Shown here one piece after another: positions 24,170-33,280 of a stretch of DNA of 34,078 nucleotides. The stretch is taken from assembly GCA_009392515.1 (NCBI GenBank), contig VFGE01000035.1, forward strand, positions 1 to 34,078, in the 5' to 3' direction. The translations under genes were made by a program, and so were the position numbers. Position 1 is the stretch's first letter; every line of letters begins with the position of its first letter. Under the pieces are notes generated by a model, which was not told the DNA's origin, ran no database searches, and saw only the letters and a list, made by a program, of their open reading frames with translations. This stretch comes from SAR202 cluster bacterium. GTDB taxonomy: Bacteria; Chloroflexota; Dehalococcoidia; Lucifugimonadales; UBA6952.

Positions 24170-24654
24170 TGAAGAAGACTATATATTATTCTGAACGACA
24201 AAGGTTTAATCAATGGTGGGTTTGGGGTAGTGCATTTTTGGGACCAGTTTTGTTATTTTTACCATTGTTAGGATTAATTCTTTCTGGCGCATCTTATATT
24301 GTACTGCTATTAATTTTTATTTTGACATTTTGGTTACCTATTTTTCTATACTGTATACATTTAGATACAGAAGTAAATGAATATGGTGTATCCGTTAAAT
24401 TTAGATTTTTTCATAGAAGTTGGGTTGAGTTTAGATTTCATGAAATTGAATCTGTAGAAGCTTGTACTTATAAACCGATAAAACATTATGGTGGATGGGG
24501 TATCCGATATGGACTCAAAGGAAAAGCATACAATGTTAGTGGTAATGAAGGGGTTCTAATTAACTTTAAAGATGGAACAAATATATTGATAGGGTCTTCT
24601 AATCATGAAGCCTTACAATTAGCAATACACGAAAGGTTAAATACTAACTTTTAA
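24169..24654 (+). CDS. Membrane protein, DUF6141-like
   Basis: A 161-residue protein with two adjacent hydrophobic segments (about 18-40 and 43-63) and a C-terminal cytoplasmic domain ending HYGGWGIRYGLKGKAYNVSGNEGVLINFKDGTNILIGSSNHEALQLAI. The end resembles PH-like/DUF6141 proteins; function unknown. I place the start at the ATG that overlaps the kinase stop (TAATG); an in-frame ATG at 24154 would add five residues. It overlaps the convergent transporter gene by 11 bp. Confidence 0.65.
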   Translation: MKKTIYYSERQRFNQWWVWGSAFLGPVLLFLPLLGLILSGASYIVLLLIFILTFWLPIFLYCIHLDTEVNEYGVSVKFRFFHRSWVEFRFHEIESVEACTYKPIKHYGGWGIRYGLKGKAYNVSGNEGVLINFKDGTNILIGSSNHEALQLAIHERLNTNF

Positions 24655-25942
24655 AATCCCATAAAGGTTTAAATATAAATATACCTACAATAAATAGAGT
24701 AAAAGTTATTGTTCCGCCAATTAGTATCGCTATATCAGCACCGTAAAACTGTGCAATACTGCCAGCAATTAGAGCACCTACCGGCATCAAACCGTGGTCT
24801 AGCATATAAATACTCATAACTCTGCCTCTCATAGAATTTGGGGTAATAGTCTGAATAATTGTATTGTTCGTTGAATGATAGATCATTTGAAACGCACCTT
24901 GAAATATTATTACTATCATTGAAAATATTAATAATTTAGTTTGTGAAAAAACAATTAATGATAATCCAGCCAAAATACCGATAGCAAATAGCATCTTTCC
25001 CTTATGCGTGAAATTACCAAGACTAGCTAAAACTAATGTTCCAATAAATGCGCCTAGACCCATGGAAGATAAAATGTATCCCAGTCCATTGGCATCTACC
25101 TCTAATATATCCTTGGAGAAAACAGGCATTAGGCTTTGTGTAAATGGCATCATAAAAATTGAGGGAACTAGAGCCAAGAGAACTAAGGCTAGAGTAGTTT
25201 TTTCTTTAACAACATATCGTATACCTTCAATTAAATCCTCGGCAAATGAATGATTGGATAATTCTATTATGTTGTTATCGGGTATTTTTATAGGAATAAC
25301 AATCAAAGTTACGAGAAAAAATGATATAGCTTGAATAAAAAAATTAGTTGCTGGGCCAACAGCTACAATTAATATACCACCAACAGCTGGACCAAGCATT
25401 CTCGTTATATTAAACGCAGCAGAGTTAAGCGCAATTGCATTCATAAGATCTTTTTGTGGTACTAAGTTTGGAACTAATGCCTGACGCACTGGATTACCAG
25501 ATGCCCAACCCGCTCCACTCAGCATTGAAAATACAAATATGTGCCATGTTTGAAGATTGCCAGAATATATGAGTAAGGCAAATGACAGACCCAGAAGAGA
25601 TAATAAAAGGTGTACAGCTATCAATAACCTTTTTCTGTCCATTCTATCGGTGATAACTCCTGCAATAGGACCCATAAAAAGGAAAGGCAAAGCCCTTATA
25701 CCAGTTACTGCACCTGTTAAGAAAGCAGAATTAGTGTATTCATAGGCTAACCATCCTAAAGTTACTTGTTGTATCCAATTACCAGCAGATGTGAAAAATG
25801 TACTTGTTATAAGGAATCGAAAATCGTGATATTGCAAGGATGTAAAGGTATGAAATTTAAACCTAGACTTTTTATTAAGATTTTCGATTTTATTTAGCGA
25901 ATTACGACTCAATTTATAGTTACCTTTACGAAATAGTTGCAT
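24644..25942 (-). CDS. MFS transporter, EntS-like exporter
   Basis: A 432-residue integral membrane protein with about 12 hydrophobic segments. It carries the MFS loop 2-3 motif as GPIAGVITDRMDRKRLL and, in the second half, GLGAFIGTLVLASLG and NSMRGRVMSIYMLDHG. These match the MFS_3/EntS group of small-molecule, drug or siderophore exporters. Substrate unknown. The frame is open to a TTG at 25978, but the ATG at 25942 leaves a basic cytoplasmic tail before the first helix; neither has a clear ribosome site. It is divergent from the SDR gene. Confidence 0.85.
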   Translation of the reverse strand: MQLFRKGNYKLSRNSLNKIENLNKKSRFKFHTFTSLQYHDFRFLITSTFFTSAGNWIQQVTLGWLAYEYTNSAFLTGAVTGIRALPFLFMGPIAGVITDRMDRKRLLIAVHLLLSLLGLSFALLIYSGNLQTWHIFVFSMLSGAGWASGNPVRQALVPNLVPQKDLMNAIALNSAAFNITRMLGPAVGGILIVAVGPATNFFIQAISFFLVTLIVIPIKIPDNNIIELSNHSFAEDLIEGIRYVVKEKTTLALVLLALVPSIFMMPFTQSLMPVFSKDILEVDANGLGYILSSMGLGAFIGTLVLASLGNFTHKGKMLFAIGILAGLSLIVFSQTKLLIFSMIVIIFQGAFQMIYHSTNNTIIQTITPNSMRGRVMSIYMLDHGLMPVGALIAGSIAQFYGADIAILIGGTITFTLFIVGIFIFKPLWDFKS

Positions 25943-26048
25943 AATTAAAATAAAATGTAAATCAAATATCTGTTTCAAAAAACATTGTATGAAAAATTTT
26001 GCTAATATTTATATAATTTCATTTATTTAAATGCTAGGTAGGTAAATC

Positions 26049-26819
26049 ATGTCTATAAAAGGTAAAACAGCCTTGGTAACAGGTTCTAGTAGGAGCCTAG
26101 GAAAATCAATTGCAATAGCATTAGCAAAAAACGGCGCAAATGTTGTTATTAATCATCGCGATAGTGAAAGTGAAGCTATTGAGGTTTCTAAAGAAATTGA
26201 AGATCTTGGTGTTAAATCTTTAGTAGTTCAAGCAGAGGTGTCAAATAAAGATGATGTTTTAAAAATGTCAGAATTAGTCCATGAGAAGTTTGGTGGAGTC
26301 GATATATTGGTAAACAATGTGGGTACAAGTGCAATGGTGCCATTTTTGGATATGACAGATGAAGATTGGCATCAAATAATAGGTATTAATTTGCATAGTT
26401 TTTTTTATTGTACACAAACCTTTATAAGACATATGGTTAAAAACCAATGGGGTAGGATAATTAATATTACTGGACATGCATCATTGAGAGGTAGTCCATT
26501 TGCAGCCCATACTGTTGCAGGTAAAGGTGGTGCAGTTGGTTTTACTAGGTCTATAGCAACTGAATTTGCTGATCAAGGAATTACCTGTAATAACGTAGCT
26601 CCTGGTCATATGGATACACCGCCAAGACGACCGTACTATACCCAACTTAAGGAAGAAGTAGGACAGGAATGGTACGGAGGATGGATTTCAAAAATTCCTA
26701 TGAAAAAATTAGGTGATCCTGATGAATTTGGAGCATTATGTGCCTTTTTAGCTTCAGAAGATGCATCGTATATTACTGGTCAAATGTTTCTTGTGAATGG
26801 CGGAATAATGTATTCTTAA
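26049..26819 (+). CDS. Short-chain dehydrogenase/reductase lacking catalytic Ser and Tyr
   Basis: A 256-residue SDR with cofactor motif TGSSRSLGKSIA (about 11-22), NNVGTS (NNAG equivalent) and the C-terminal ITGQMFLVNGG. Aligned to FabG, the usual serine (INITS) is Gly and the usual YxxSK is TVAGK, so the catalytic Tyr is Thr and only the Lys remains. The fold and NAD(P) site look intact, so it may bind a cofactor and act by another mechanism, or be a non-catalytic partner. It is divergent from the transporter and converges, with a 5-bp gap, on the methylisocitrate-lyase-like gene. Confidence 0.88.
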   Translation: MSIKGKTALVTGSSRSLGKSIAIALAKNGANVVINHRDSESEAIEVSKEIEDLGVKSLVVQAEVSNKDDVLKMSELVHEKFGGVDILVNNVGTSAMVPFLDMTDEDWHQIIGINLHSFFYCTQTFIRHMVKNQWGRIINITGHASLRGSPFAAHTVAGKGGAVGFTRSIATEFADQGITCNNVAPGHMDTPPRRPYYTQLKEEVGQEWYGGWISKIPMKKLGDPDEFGALCAFLASEDASYITGQMFLVNGGIMYS

Positions 26820-26824
26820 ATTCA

Positions 26825-27727
26825 TTAATTATGGGCATAGCGTTCTTCTAACTCATTAAGCATATCTATTCCAGTAAGACTATTAATTTCTTCAAACGAT
26901 GATACTAAATCTGGTCGTTCGATAAGAGATTTTGTTTGTATAGATTCTTTTAAGATACCCAAAGCTGTTTTCATACCAGTAAGTGCTGCGCCTGTAAGTA
27001 GCCTTGGATAAATTACTGCGGATATTCCTATGTTCTCTAATTCTTGGGCTGAAATTAAAGGAGTTGTAGACCTTGATCTAATGCCAAATCCCATATTAAT
27101 TGCTAATGGTTTAGATATATTATTCACAACTTTCTCCATATCTTTCAAAGATAATAGAGCATCTGCAAATAAGAGATCAGATCCAACACTTTCAAATGCT
27201 TTTAGACGATTGATAACCTCATCGATACCGTCAGTTGCGAAAGAATCTGTACGTGACATGATAACGAAATTGGGGTCTTCACGCGCTTCAACTGCAGAAC
27301 GAATCTTTTGGGTAGCTTCTTCTCTACTTATAACGTTTTTACCCTTCATATGTCCACACCTCTTGGGCCATACTTGATCTTCAATCATAATTCCTGATAC
27401 ACCTGATTGTTCAAATTGTTTGACCGTAAAGTGAACATTAACTGCATTACCGTAACCAGTATCAGCATCAGCTTGTAAAGGAATAGTTGTACAATTTACC
27501 ATTGCTCTTGACCGAGAAAGGTTTTCTTCAAGTCCCATTACCCCGACATCAGACATTCCGAGTGCACTTTCACTTAAACCTGCTCCTGAAATAAATCCAG
27601 ATTCAAATCCCAGATGTTCTACTAATCTAGCACTGAATCCATCATAAACTCCAGGACCAATAAGTATATCTTTCGATTCAAGTAATTTCTTATATTGTTT
27701 TCTTTTCGTGGTAGCTGCAGAGTCCAT
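26825..27727 (-). CDS. Isocitrate lyase/PEP mutase family enzyme, 2-methylisocitrate lyase-like
   Basis: A 300-residue TIM-barrel enzyme with VYDGFSARLVEHLGF, the metal-binding DADTGYGN, and the loop IEDQVWPKRCGHMKGK, which carries the catalytic Cys of lyases (KKCGH type). The family includes 2-methylisocitrate lyase, oxaloacetate decarboxylase and phosphonate C-P enzymes; the Cys points to C-C lyase activity. No prpC or prpD is in the window, so methylcitrate-cycle assignment is doubtful. It is the last gene of a minus-strand run starting at the antiporter. AAGGAA precedes the start. Confidence 0.88.
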   Translation of the reverse strand: MDSAATTKRKQYKKLLESKDILIGPGVYDGFSARLVEHLGFESGFISGAGLSESALGMSDVGVMGLEENLSRSRAMVNCTTIPLQADADTGYGNAVNVHFTVKQFEQSGVSGIMIEDQVWPKRCGHMKGKNVISREEATQKIRSAVEAREDPNFVIMSRTDSFATDGIDEVINRLKAFESVGSDLLFADALLSLKDMEKVVNNISKPLAINMGFGIRSRSTTPLISAQELENIGISAVIYPRLLTGAALTGMKTALGILKESIQTKSLIERPDLVSSFEEINSLTGIDMLNELEERYAHN

Positions 27728-27744
27728 AAGTATTTCCTTTATAT

Positions 27745-28722
27745 TTAATTTTCGTAACTTTTAGCCACTCCTAGTGGAGCTTTGCCCTCATGGACACTTT
27801 TTATATTACTGTAAGCAAACTCAGCTCTTCTAAACCATGTATCCCATGTAGTTCCTGCACTATGAGGAGTAACTATTGTGTTGTCTAATTGCAGTAAAGG
27901 ATTATCTTTTTCTACAGGTTCAGTGTTCATTACATCTAACCCTGCTCCAGCAATGGTATTATTTTGTAATGCTTTGATGAGGTCAGGTTCATTTACAACT
28001 GGTCCACGACTAGTATTTATCAAAATTGCAGAACTTTTCATTAATGATAATTGCTGAGTATTTATTATTCCTTTAGTTTCGTTCGTTAAAGGTGTATGTA
28101 GTGAAATTATATCGGATGTTTTAAATAATTCTTCAAGTTCTACGTAAGATAAATTTAGATTTTCCTCCTCTTTTTCAGACAAACGATATTTATCATGATA
28201 TTGAACAATGCAATCAAATCCTTGAACACGTTTAGCAACTTTTTTCCCTATATTTCCAATACCGAAAATTCCTACTTTTTTATTTGCCATTTCATAGGTA
28301 TTAAAACCATCAACAACACCTCTCCAATTACCTTCTCGTACACCTTTATCACTTAAAGTAAGTTTTTTATATAGAGCCAACATAAGTAACACTGCATGAT
28401 CTGCGACTGCCCAAGAATTTGCTCCACCGTTATTTGCACAGGAAATATTCAATTCTGCTAATAATTCAAAATTCATGCGATCGTACCCAGCACTCAAAAG
28501 TTGTATAAGTTTGAGGTTTTTTGCAGATTTAATCAGAGAATCTGGGAGAGCAATACCATAACCTATTATAAATTCAGTATCTTCAACAATTTTATGAGTG
28601 TTCTCGCTATCAATACCCTCGTTAATAATAGTTGTTTCAAAACCTTCTGGAGTGTATGTTGCTATCACTTCAGCCAGATGTTTTGGTAGATTTGTAATAA
28701 AAACAATTTTGATTTTACTCAT
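27745..28722 (-). CDS. D-2-hydroxyacid dehydrogenase
   Basis: A 325-residue NAD(P)-dependent dehydrogenase of the phosphoglycerate/glyoxylate/hydroxypyruvate group. It has the cofactor loop GIFGIGNIGKKVAKRV, the catalytic Arg in LINTSRGPVVNEPDL, the Glu in GLDVMNTEPVE and the His in TIVTPHSAGTTWDTW. It interconverts 2-oxo acids and D-2-hydroxy acids. GGAG 5 nt before the ATG at 28722 fixes the start; an in-frame ATG at 28737 would precede that site. It sits between the DapA-like and lyase genes of the same run, suggesting it feeds or drains a shared 2-oxo-acid intermediate (inference). Confidence 0.9.
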   Translation of the reverse strand: MSKIKIVFITNLPKHLAEVIATYTPEGFETTIINEGIDSENTHKIVEDTEFIIGYGIALPDSLIKSAKNLKLIQLLSAGYDRMNFELLAELNISCANNGGANSWAVADHAVLLMLALYKKLTLSDKGVREGNWRGVVDGFNTYEMANKKVGIFGIGNIGKKVAKRVQGFDCIVQYHDKYRLSEKEEENLNLSYVELEELFKTSDIISLHTPLTNETKGIINTQQLSLMKSSAILINTSRGPVVNEPDLIKALQNNTIAGAGLDVMNTEPVEKDNPLLQLDNTIVTPHSAGTTWDTWFRRAEFAYSNIKSVHEGKAPLGVAKSYEN

Positions 28723-28750
28723 AGTGTCTCCGTTCACTTTTCTTGTTTTA

Positions 28751-29644
28751 TTAGTACGGTACTTCTAGTTTTGTAAGTAAATCATGAAATTCATCTTTAG
28801 TTTCTTGGCTTAATTCCGGGCCAGGATGTCTAACTCTATAGCTACTTATCAAACCACGATTATGAAGTGCATATTTTCGTATTGATATACCTATTCCTTC
28901 TTGAAACTCAAATAATAGCATTGGTAAATATTTAAAAAATATACTTTCAGCTTCTTGCAAATTACCATTAGCTACATTTGTATAAATATCGACCAGAACT
29001 TCTGGGTAAGCAAATCCAGTCATTGCACCAGAGGAGCCTCGATTCAATTCGTCTAATAAAAATACTCCACCTAATCCACCAAAAATAGATAACTTATCAC
29101 CAGTTAAATTTCTTATAGCAGTAATTTTGCTTGGGGTAGGAGGGTCTTCAAGTTTAAGGTAAATTACTTGGGGAATTTTTTCAGCCAATTGTGATATAAA
29201 CTGGGGAGGCATATGAACCCCAGAAGTTTGAGGATAATCTTGAACTACAATAGGAATATCTATGCAATCAGCAATTTTTTCATAATGATTTAATAAAGAG
29301 CCTAAGTTAGGTTTCCCCATAGGAGGAGCAGAAATCATAACCGCAGATGCACCTAGGTTTTCAGCCTCTTGGCTATACTTTATAGCTGCTTTAGTACTTG
29401 CTGCAGTTGTCCCAACAGTAACAGACAAACCATTTGCTTTCTCAATGACTTCTCTTGTTATAATTTGTCTTTCTTCATCTGTCAGGCGAGCTGATTCACC
29501 TGTAACTCCTAGTACTACGACGCCTTCACATCGAGAAGAATGTGCTTTTTGCATAAGGTTTGAAATTGAATTTACATCTACTTCTTCATTATCTAAAAAT
29601 GGAGTTGCAAGCATCCAATGTACACCGGTAAATGTTTTAGTCAT
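28751..29644 (-). CDS. DapA/N-acetylneuraminate-lyase family aldolase
   Basis: A 297-residue class I aldolase-type TIM barrel. It shows GVTGESARLTDEE (the GTTGE phosphate/carboxylate-binding equivalent), the Tyr in IVVQDYPQTSG and the Schiff-base Lys in VIYLKLEDPPTPSK. The family adds pyruvate to, or cleaves it from, aldehydes and sugar acids, or dehydrates sugar acids. No lysine biosynthesis genes flank it, so a catabolic lyase role is likelier than dihydrodipicolinate synthase. AAGGAG precedes the ATG. The neighbours are an epimerase-like VOC protein and a D-2-hydroxyacid dehydrogenase. Confidence 0.88.
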   Translation of the reverse strand: MTKTFTGVHWMLATPFLDNEEVDVNSISNLMQKAHSSRCEGVVVLGVTGESARLTDEERQIITREVIEKANGLSVTVGTTAASTKAAIKYSQEAENLGASAVMISAPPMGKPNLGSLLNHYEKIADCIDIPIVVQDYPQTSGVHMPPQFISQLAEKIPQVIYLKLEDPPTPSKITAIRNLTGDKLSIFGGLGGVFLLDELNRGSSGAMTGFAYPEVLVDIYTNVANGNLQEAESIFFKYLPMLLFEFQEGIGISIRKYALHNRGLISSYRVRHPGPELSQETKDEFHDLLTKLEVPY

Positions 29645-29669
29645 AAAATGCTCCTTTTACTGTTGTATA

Positions 29670-30059
29670 TTATTTTTCAACAATTTGGATAAGAACACCA
29701 TTTGTTGATTTAGGATGCAAAAATACCTGTCCTTTAGGATTATCAGCGCCAATTAATTGTACTCCGTTAGATTCCAATTCCTTTATCGATTGTTCTATAT
29801 TTTCAACAGCCAAAGCAACTAGATGTACACCTTCCCCTGATCTTTCAATCTTACGTCCAACCGGGGTTTCTGGACCAAGTGGTTCAACAAGTTCAATATG
29901 AGTACCATTTCCAAGATTGAAAAAAGCTTGTTTAATGCCAAGTTTTTCAGACACATCTGTACGTTCTAGCTCCATACCCATTCCATTTTGATAATTTGAA
30001 ATGCCTTGGTTTAAATCTTTGACCGCAATAACAATATGATCAATCCATTTATAGTCCAT
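29670..30059 (-). CDS. VOC-family protein, methylmalonyl-CoA epimerase-like
   Basis: A 129-residue vicinal-oxygen-chelate protein with WIDHIVIAVKDLNQ (metal His), GTHIELVEPLGPETPVGRKIE, and GEGVHLVALAVENIE (second His). The order is that of methylmalonyl-CoA epimerases, but the C-terminal GVLIELVQ-type Glu is Gln here (NGVLIQIVEK), so one metal/acid ligand is changed. A lyase or isomerase on a different substrate is possible. AGGAG precedes the start. No methylmalonyl-CoA mutase is in the window. Confidence 0.82.
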   Translation of the reverse strand: MDYKWIDHIVIAVKDLNQGISNYQNGMGMELERTDVSEKLGIKQAFFNLGNGTHIELVEPLGPETPVGRKIERSGEGVHLVALAVENIEQSIKELESNGVQLIGADNPKGQVFLHPKSTNGVLIQIVEK

Positions 30060-30079
30060 AATTTATCTCCTGTTTTATA

Positions 30080-31324
30080 TTATTTTTTTATTCCATCTTG
30101 GTTGTTTTTAAATAATCTAGGTAGGATGATAGAAGCAATAATCGTCGTAGACATTGTCATAATTACTGAAACACCGAATAGATCTGTACCAATTATTCCT
30201 TTTGATAAACCTATACCAGCAATAATTAATGCTATTTCACCTCTAGGTATCATACCTACACCTATTCTGAGAGAACCTATTCTATTGAAACCAGAGAAAA
30301 AGGCAGGAATTCCACTACCTATTAATTTGTCGAGTGTAGCAGTTAGAGATAAAACAATACCAAACACTAAAACAGGAGTACTGATAGCTGAAAGATCTAC
30401 CATCATACCCATTACAACAAAAAATACTGGTACTAATAGGTTGTAAATATTATGTAATTGATGTTCTATTTCATGTTTAATTTTTGAATTAGACATTCCT
30501 AATCCAAAAGAATAAGCACCGATAATCATTGCGAGGCCAAAATGTTCAGCCAGTGCTGCACAAATAAGTGCTAATCCTAATGGTATAGCTACCAAGGCTC
30601 CCTCTGTATTAAATCCAGAAATAAACCTAGAAAGAGGACTTGATAAAAGGAAACTTAAAGCAGTTATTGCTAGCCAAATTCCAACAGCTTGTACAGCTAT
30701 GATTAAGATATTTGAAGATGAAATAGTTTGGGTTTCATTTAAACTTATAACTATTGCTAAAACCAATATTCCGAAAACGTCATCGAATACTGCAGCAGCT
30801 AAGATAGTAATACCTTCAGCACCATCTAACTTTCCGAGGTCTTTAAGAATACGTGCAGTAATCCCAATTGATGTTGCAGTCAATATCGATCCTATAAATA
30901 AAGCTTGTATACTCATAAAGGACTCTGCAAATCCAAACAATACAGTTAAGCTTGCTCCTACTGTAAAGGGAACAGCTACTCCACCAATTGCAATAAAAAA
31001 AGACTTTCTTGCATATTTGAGAAATTGTTCTAGGTTTGTTTCTATACCAACGACAAACATGAGGACCAATGATGCAACCTGACCAAGAAAATTTATTTCT
31101 GGAGGTATTTCATGACCATGGTCTCCAGGAAATAACGGGCCAAAAGAACCTAATGCTATTGCTCCTAAGGCAAATGGTCCAATGATAACTCCTGCAAATA
31201 GTTCACCAAGAACAGGTGGGACTTTTATATATCTTACTGCTATTTCAGCAGCTGATTTTGCTACAATAAATATGATTGCTAGTTGTAACATTAACTGAAT
31301 AATATGTTCTGCGTGACCTTCCAT
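30080..31324 (-). CDS. CPA2-family cation:proton antiporter
   Basis: A 414-residue membrane protein with about 12 hydrophobic segments. VPPVLGELFAGVIIGPFALG near the N-terminus and AAAVFDDVFGILVLAIV in the middle are CPA2 hallmarks. The Asp-Asp pair in FDDV is the ion-binding motif of electrogenic NapA-type Na+/H+ antiporters rather than the Gln-Asp of Kef. There is no C-terminal TrkA-N domain. It is first in the minus-strand run, 20 bp before the VOC gene, and follows tRNA-Arg by 36 bp. Confidence 0.88.
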   Translation of the reverse strand: MEGHAEHIIQLMLQLAIIFIVAKSAAEIAVRYIKVPPVLGELFAGVIIGPFALGAIALGSFGPLFPGDHGHEIPPEINFLGQVASLVLMFVVGIETNLEQFLKYARKSFFIAIGGVAVPFTVGASLTVLFGFAESFMSIQALFIGSILTATSIGITARILKDLGKLDGAEGITILAAAVFDDVFGILVLAIVISLNETQTISSSNILIIAVQAVGIWLAITALSFLLSSPLSRFISGFNTEGALVAIPLGLALICAALAEHFGLAMIIGAYSFGLGMSNSKIKHEIEHQLHNIYNLLVPVFFVVMGMMVDLSAISTPVLVFGIVLSLTATLDKLIGSGIPAFFSGFNRIGSLRIGVGMIPRGEIALIIAGIGLSKGIIGTDLFGVSVIMTMSTTIIASIILPRLFKNNQDGIKK

Positions 31325-31360
31325 AAATTCAAAACTCCATTAAATAAATTATAGTTGTTA

Positions 31361-31436
31361 TGGCACGCCTGGAGGGATTCGAACCCACGACACTCGGTTC
31401 CGAAGACCGATGCTCTATCCACTGAGCTACAGGCGC
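31361..31436 (-). tRNA. tRNA-Arg (anticodon UCG)
   Basis: A 76-nt cloverleaf on the minus strand: acceptor GCGCCTG/CAGGCGT (first pair G-U), D arm TAGCTCAGTGGATAGAGCA, anticodon loop CTTCGGA with anticodon TCG, T arm GTGGGTTCGAATCCC, discriminator G and encoded CCA. It reads CGN arginine codons. Confidence 0.95.
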
Positions 31437-31649
31437 TTATTCAGCACATTTTATATTTAAAATGACCTAATTACAATGATCTAACCATTGATAGAAATCT
31501 TCATTTATTCTCCGTATAACAGTTTGTATAACAATATTGACTAAAAAGGATCATAGAAATTCTTCACGATTTATAAAACCTTGACTAATAGAATCCGATA
31601 GAACACTTCTTATAATATATTTATATAATTACTAGTTAATTAATAGAAT

Positions 31650-31898
31650 CTATGAATATATAACTACAGAATATATAAACCATATAAATCCTAATCCAAA
31701 AAATGGTATAGCGTAATTATTTCCCAAGATGACCAATACTATAGGACATACAACTGAACAAAATATAGCGGCTGCAGCGATTGGTGGAATCGAAAATGCC
31801 ATAGCCATACCCCACAACAACATCACATTAACTATTAGGGTTTTAATCCAGCTTTTTTGAGATATAGCGTCCTGTAATTCATTAATTAAATTCTTCAT
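31650..31898 (-). CDS. Hypothetical small membrane protein
   Basis: 82 residues with two or three hydrophobic segments (about 20-36, 38-58 and 63-81) after a polar N-terminus. I recognise no family, and there is no clear ribosome binding site. The region between it and tRNA-Arg (31437-31649) is AT-rich and I see no gene there. Confidence 0.45.
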   Translation of the reverse strand: MKNLINELQDAISQKSWIKTLIVNVMLLWGMAMAFSIPPIAAAAIFCSVVCPIVLVILGNNYAIPFFGLGFIWFIYSVVIYS

Positions 31899-31958
31899 CC
31901 AGAAATTTTATCACAATTTACATGAGGGTGAGCCTAATGGACTGTTAAACATAGTTTA

Positions 31959-32786
31959 TTATGTTAATGTTCCAGCTAAAAGAATAGTTGCGTATATGAG
32001 TTTAAATGCACTAACAAAATCATCAGATTCGTATGATATAGTTTTGCGATTCTCACGTTGTATTTCTGGAATATAACAGGCAAGATCTGCCATCAGGTCA
32101 TTTGAAAATTCAACAGATAGTTTAACATTTTCATAAATCTTAGGTTTGAAAATAGAATAATTTTCCAGACATTCTTTTGAACTTTTTTTTATCAGTTCAC
32201 AAGCATTTTGAGGAGATAATGAAATAGCAGAATGTGTGCTAATTGCTTCTTTAATAGATACACCAATTATATTTGGTACAGTTTTTTTAGCTTCTCTAAT
32301 TATATCTGTATCACCACTAATCAGGCCGATTGGTACATTATATTGACCTGCAATTCCAAGATTTAAATCAAATTCACTTGCAGGTATATTATTAATAAAG
32401 ATATTTTGTATGACACTAGACCCACGAATTGTATGACTTAGTACTCCAGGTTCGCCTGGCCTATTGTGATAACCAATACAAAGTGCAATATCAATGTTTT
32501 GATCTGCACCTTCCATCATGCAGAGAGGTCTAGGAGCTCCAGTAATCAATTCAGCTCTAGGATCTATTAGATCAGGCAGTAAATTTCTAAATGATCCATG
32601 GCTATCAGCTATGAGGACTCTATCGGCACCACCTTCAAAACATCCCTCAATAGCTGCATTTCCTTCGAGAGTCATAATATTTCGCATATGTTGATAGTCT
32701 TGACCTCGGTATCTATTTGTTTGATCAGTATCTACAATACCACTTATACCTTCCATATCTATTGAGATGAGTGCAGAAATTGTCAT
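31959..32786 (-). CDS. M55 family D-aminopeptidase, DppA-like
   Basis: A 275-residue zinc peptidase of the DppA (D-aminopeptidase) family. It shows ISIDMEGISGI (metal Asp and Glu), LIADSHGSFRN (His), ALCIGYHNRPG (His) and GVLSHTIRG, whose His is the proposed catalytic residue. It cleaves N-terminal D-amino acids such as D-Ala from peptides, in the cytoplasm, usually as a decamer. GGGAGG precedes the start. With the oligopeptide-type binding proteins it fits peptide or cell-wall-fragment scavenging (inference). Confidence 0.9.
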   Translation of the reverse strand: MTISALISIDMEGISGIVDTDQTNRYRGQDYQHMRNIMTLEGNAAIEGCFEGGADRVLIADSHGSFRNLLPDLIDPRAELITGAPRPLCMMEGADQNIDIALCIGYHNRPGEPGVLSHTIRGSSVIQNIFINNIPASEFDLNLGIAGQYNVPIGLISGDTDIIREAKKTVPNIIGVSIKEAISTHSAISLSPQNACELIKKSSKECLENYSIFKPKIYENVKLSVEFSNDLMADLACYIPEIQRENRKTISYESDDFVSAFKLIYATILLAGTLT

Positions 32787-32863
32787 ATCAATCCTCCCGA
32801 ATATGTTTTATATTTATGTAGAATATAGAAAATTTACTTAAAATCAATATGTTAGGTACACAT

Positions 32864-33277
32864 ATGGCAAAAATGGATCAGAACGAAATAGAACAATTTT
32901 TAAAACAACCATATATAGCGCATCTTACAGTTTTAGATGAATCCAACAATCCATTCCCAGTGCCAATTTGGTTCAAATATGAAGATGGTAATTTATGGTT
33001 AATAAGCAATATTAAATCCAAAAAAATCCAACATATTGAAAAAAATCCAAACGTTTCATTATCTATTGCTAATAGTGCAAGGCCATATCAATACGTAATA
33101 TTTAATGGGATTGCTGAGATTAGTGATCCAGCTGATTCCAATAAAATAATTCAGGTTTGTACTAAGTATGATGGTGAAATTGAGGGGAAGAAATTTGCCC
33201 AACTGTTAATGGAAAGTCGTCATACAATTATTATCAACATTAAAATCACTAAAACAAATGCTTGGATAGATAGATAA
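32864..33277 (+). CDS. FMN/F420 split-barrel (PPOX class) protein
   Basis: A 137-residue split beta-barrel protein of the pyridoxamine-phosphate-oxidase-like group: YIAHLTVLDESNNPFPVPIWFKYEDGNLWLISNIKSKKIQHIEKNPNVSLSI. These bind FMN, F420 or haem and have diverse redox roles; the exact one is not evident. I favour the ATG at 32864 (AGGT upstream) over the in-frame ATG at 32849. It converges on the hydrolase gene with a 3-bp gap. Confidence 0.8.
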   Translation: MAKMDQNEIEQFLKQPYIAHLTVLDESNNPFPVPIWFKYEDGNLWLISNIKSKKIQHIEKNPNVSLSIANSARPYQYVIFNGIAEISDPADSNKIIQVCTKYDGEIEGKKFAQLLMESRHTIIINIKITKTNAWIDR

Positions 33278-33280
33278 ATT

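Noticed and set aside
31437-31649. Possible small gene or integration site next to tRNA-Arg
   Set aside because: No integrase, no repeat of the tRNA 3' end and no credible reading frame seen.
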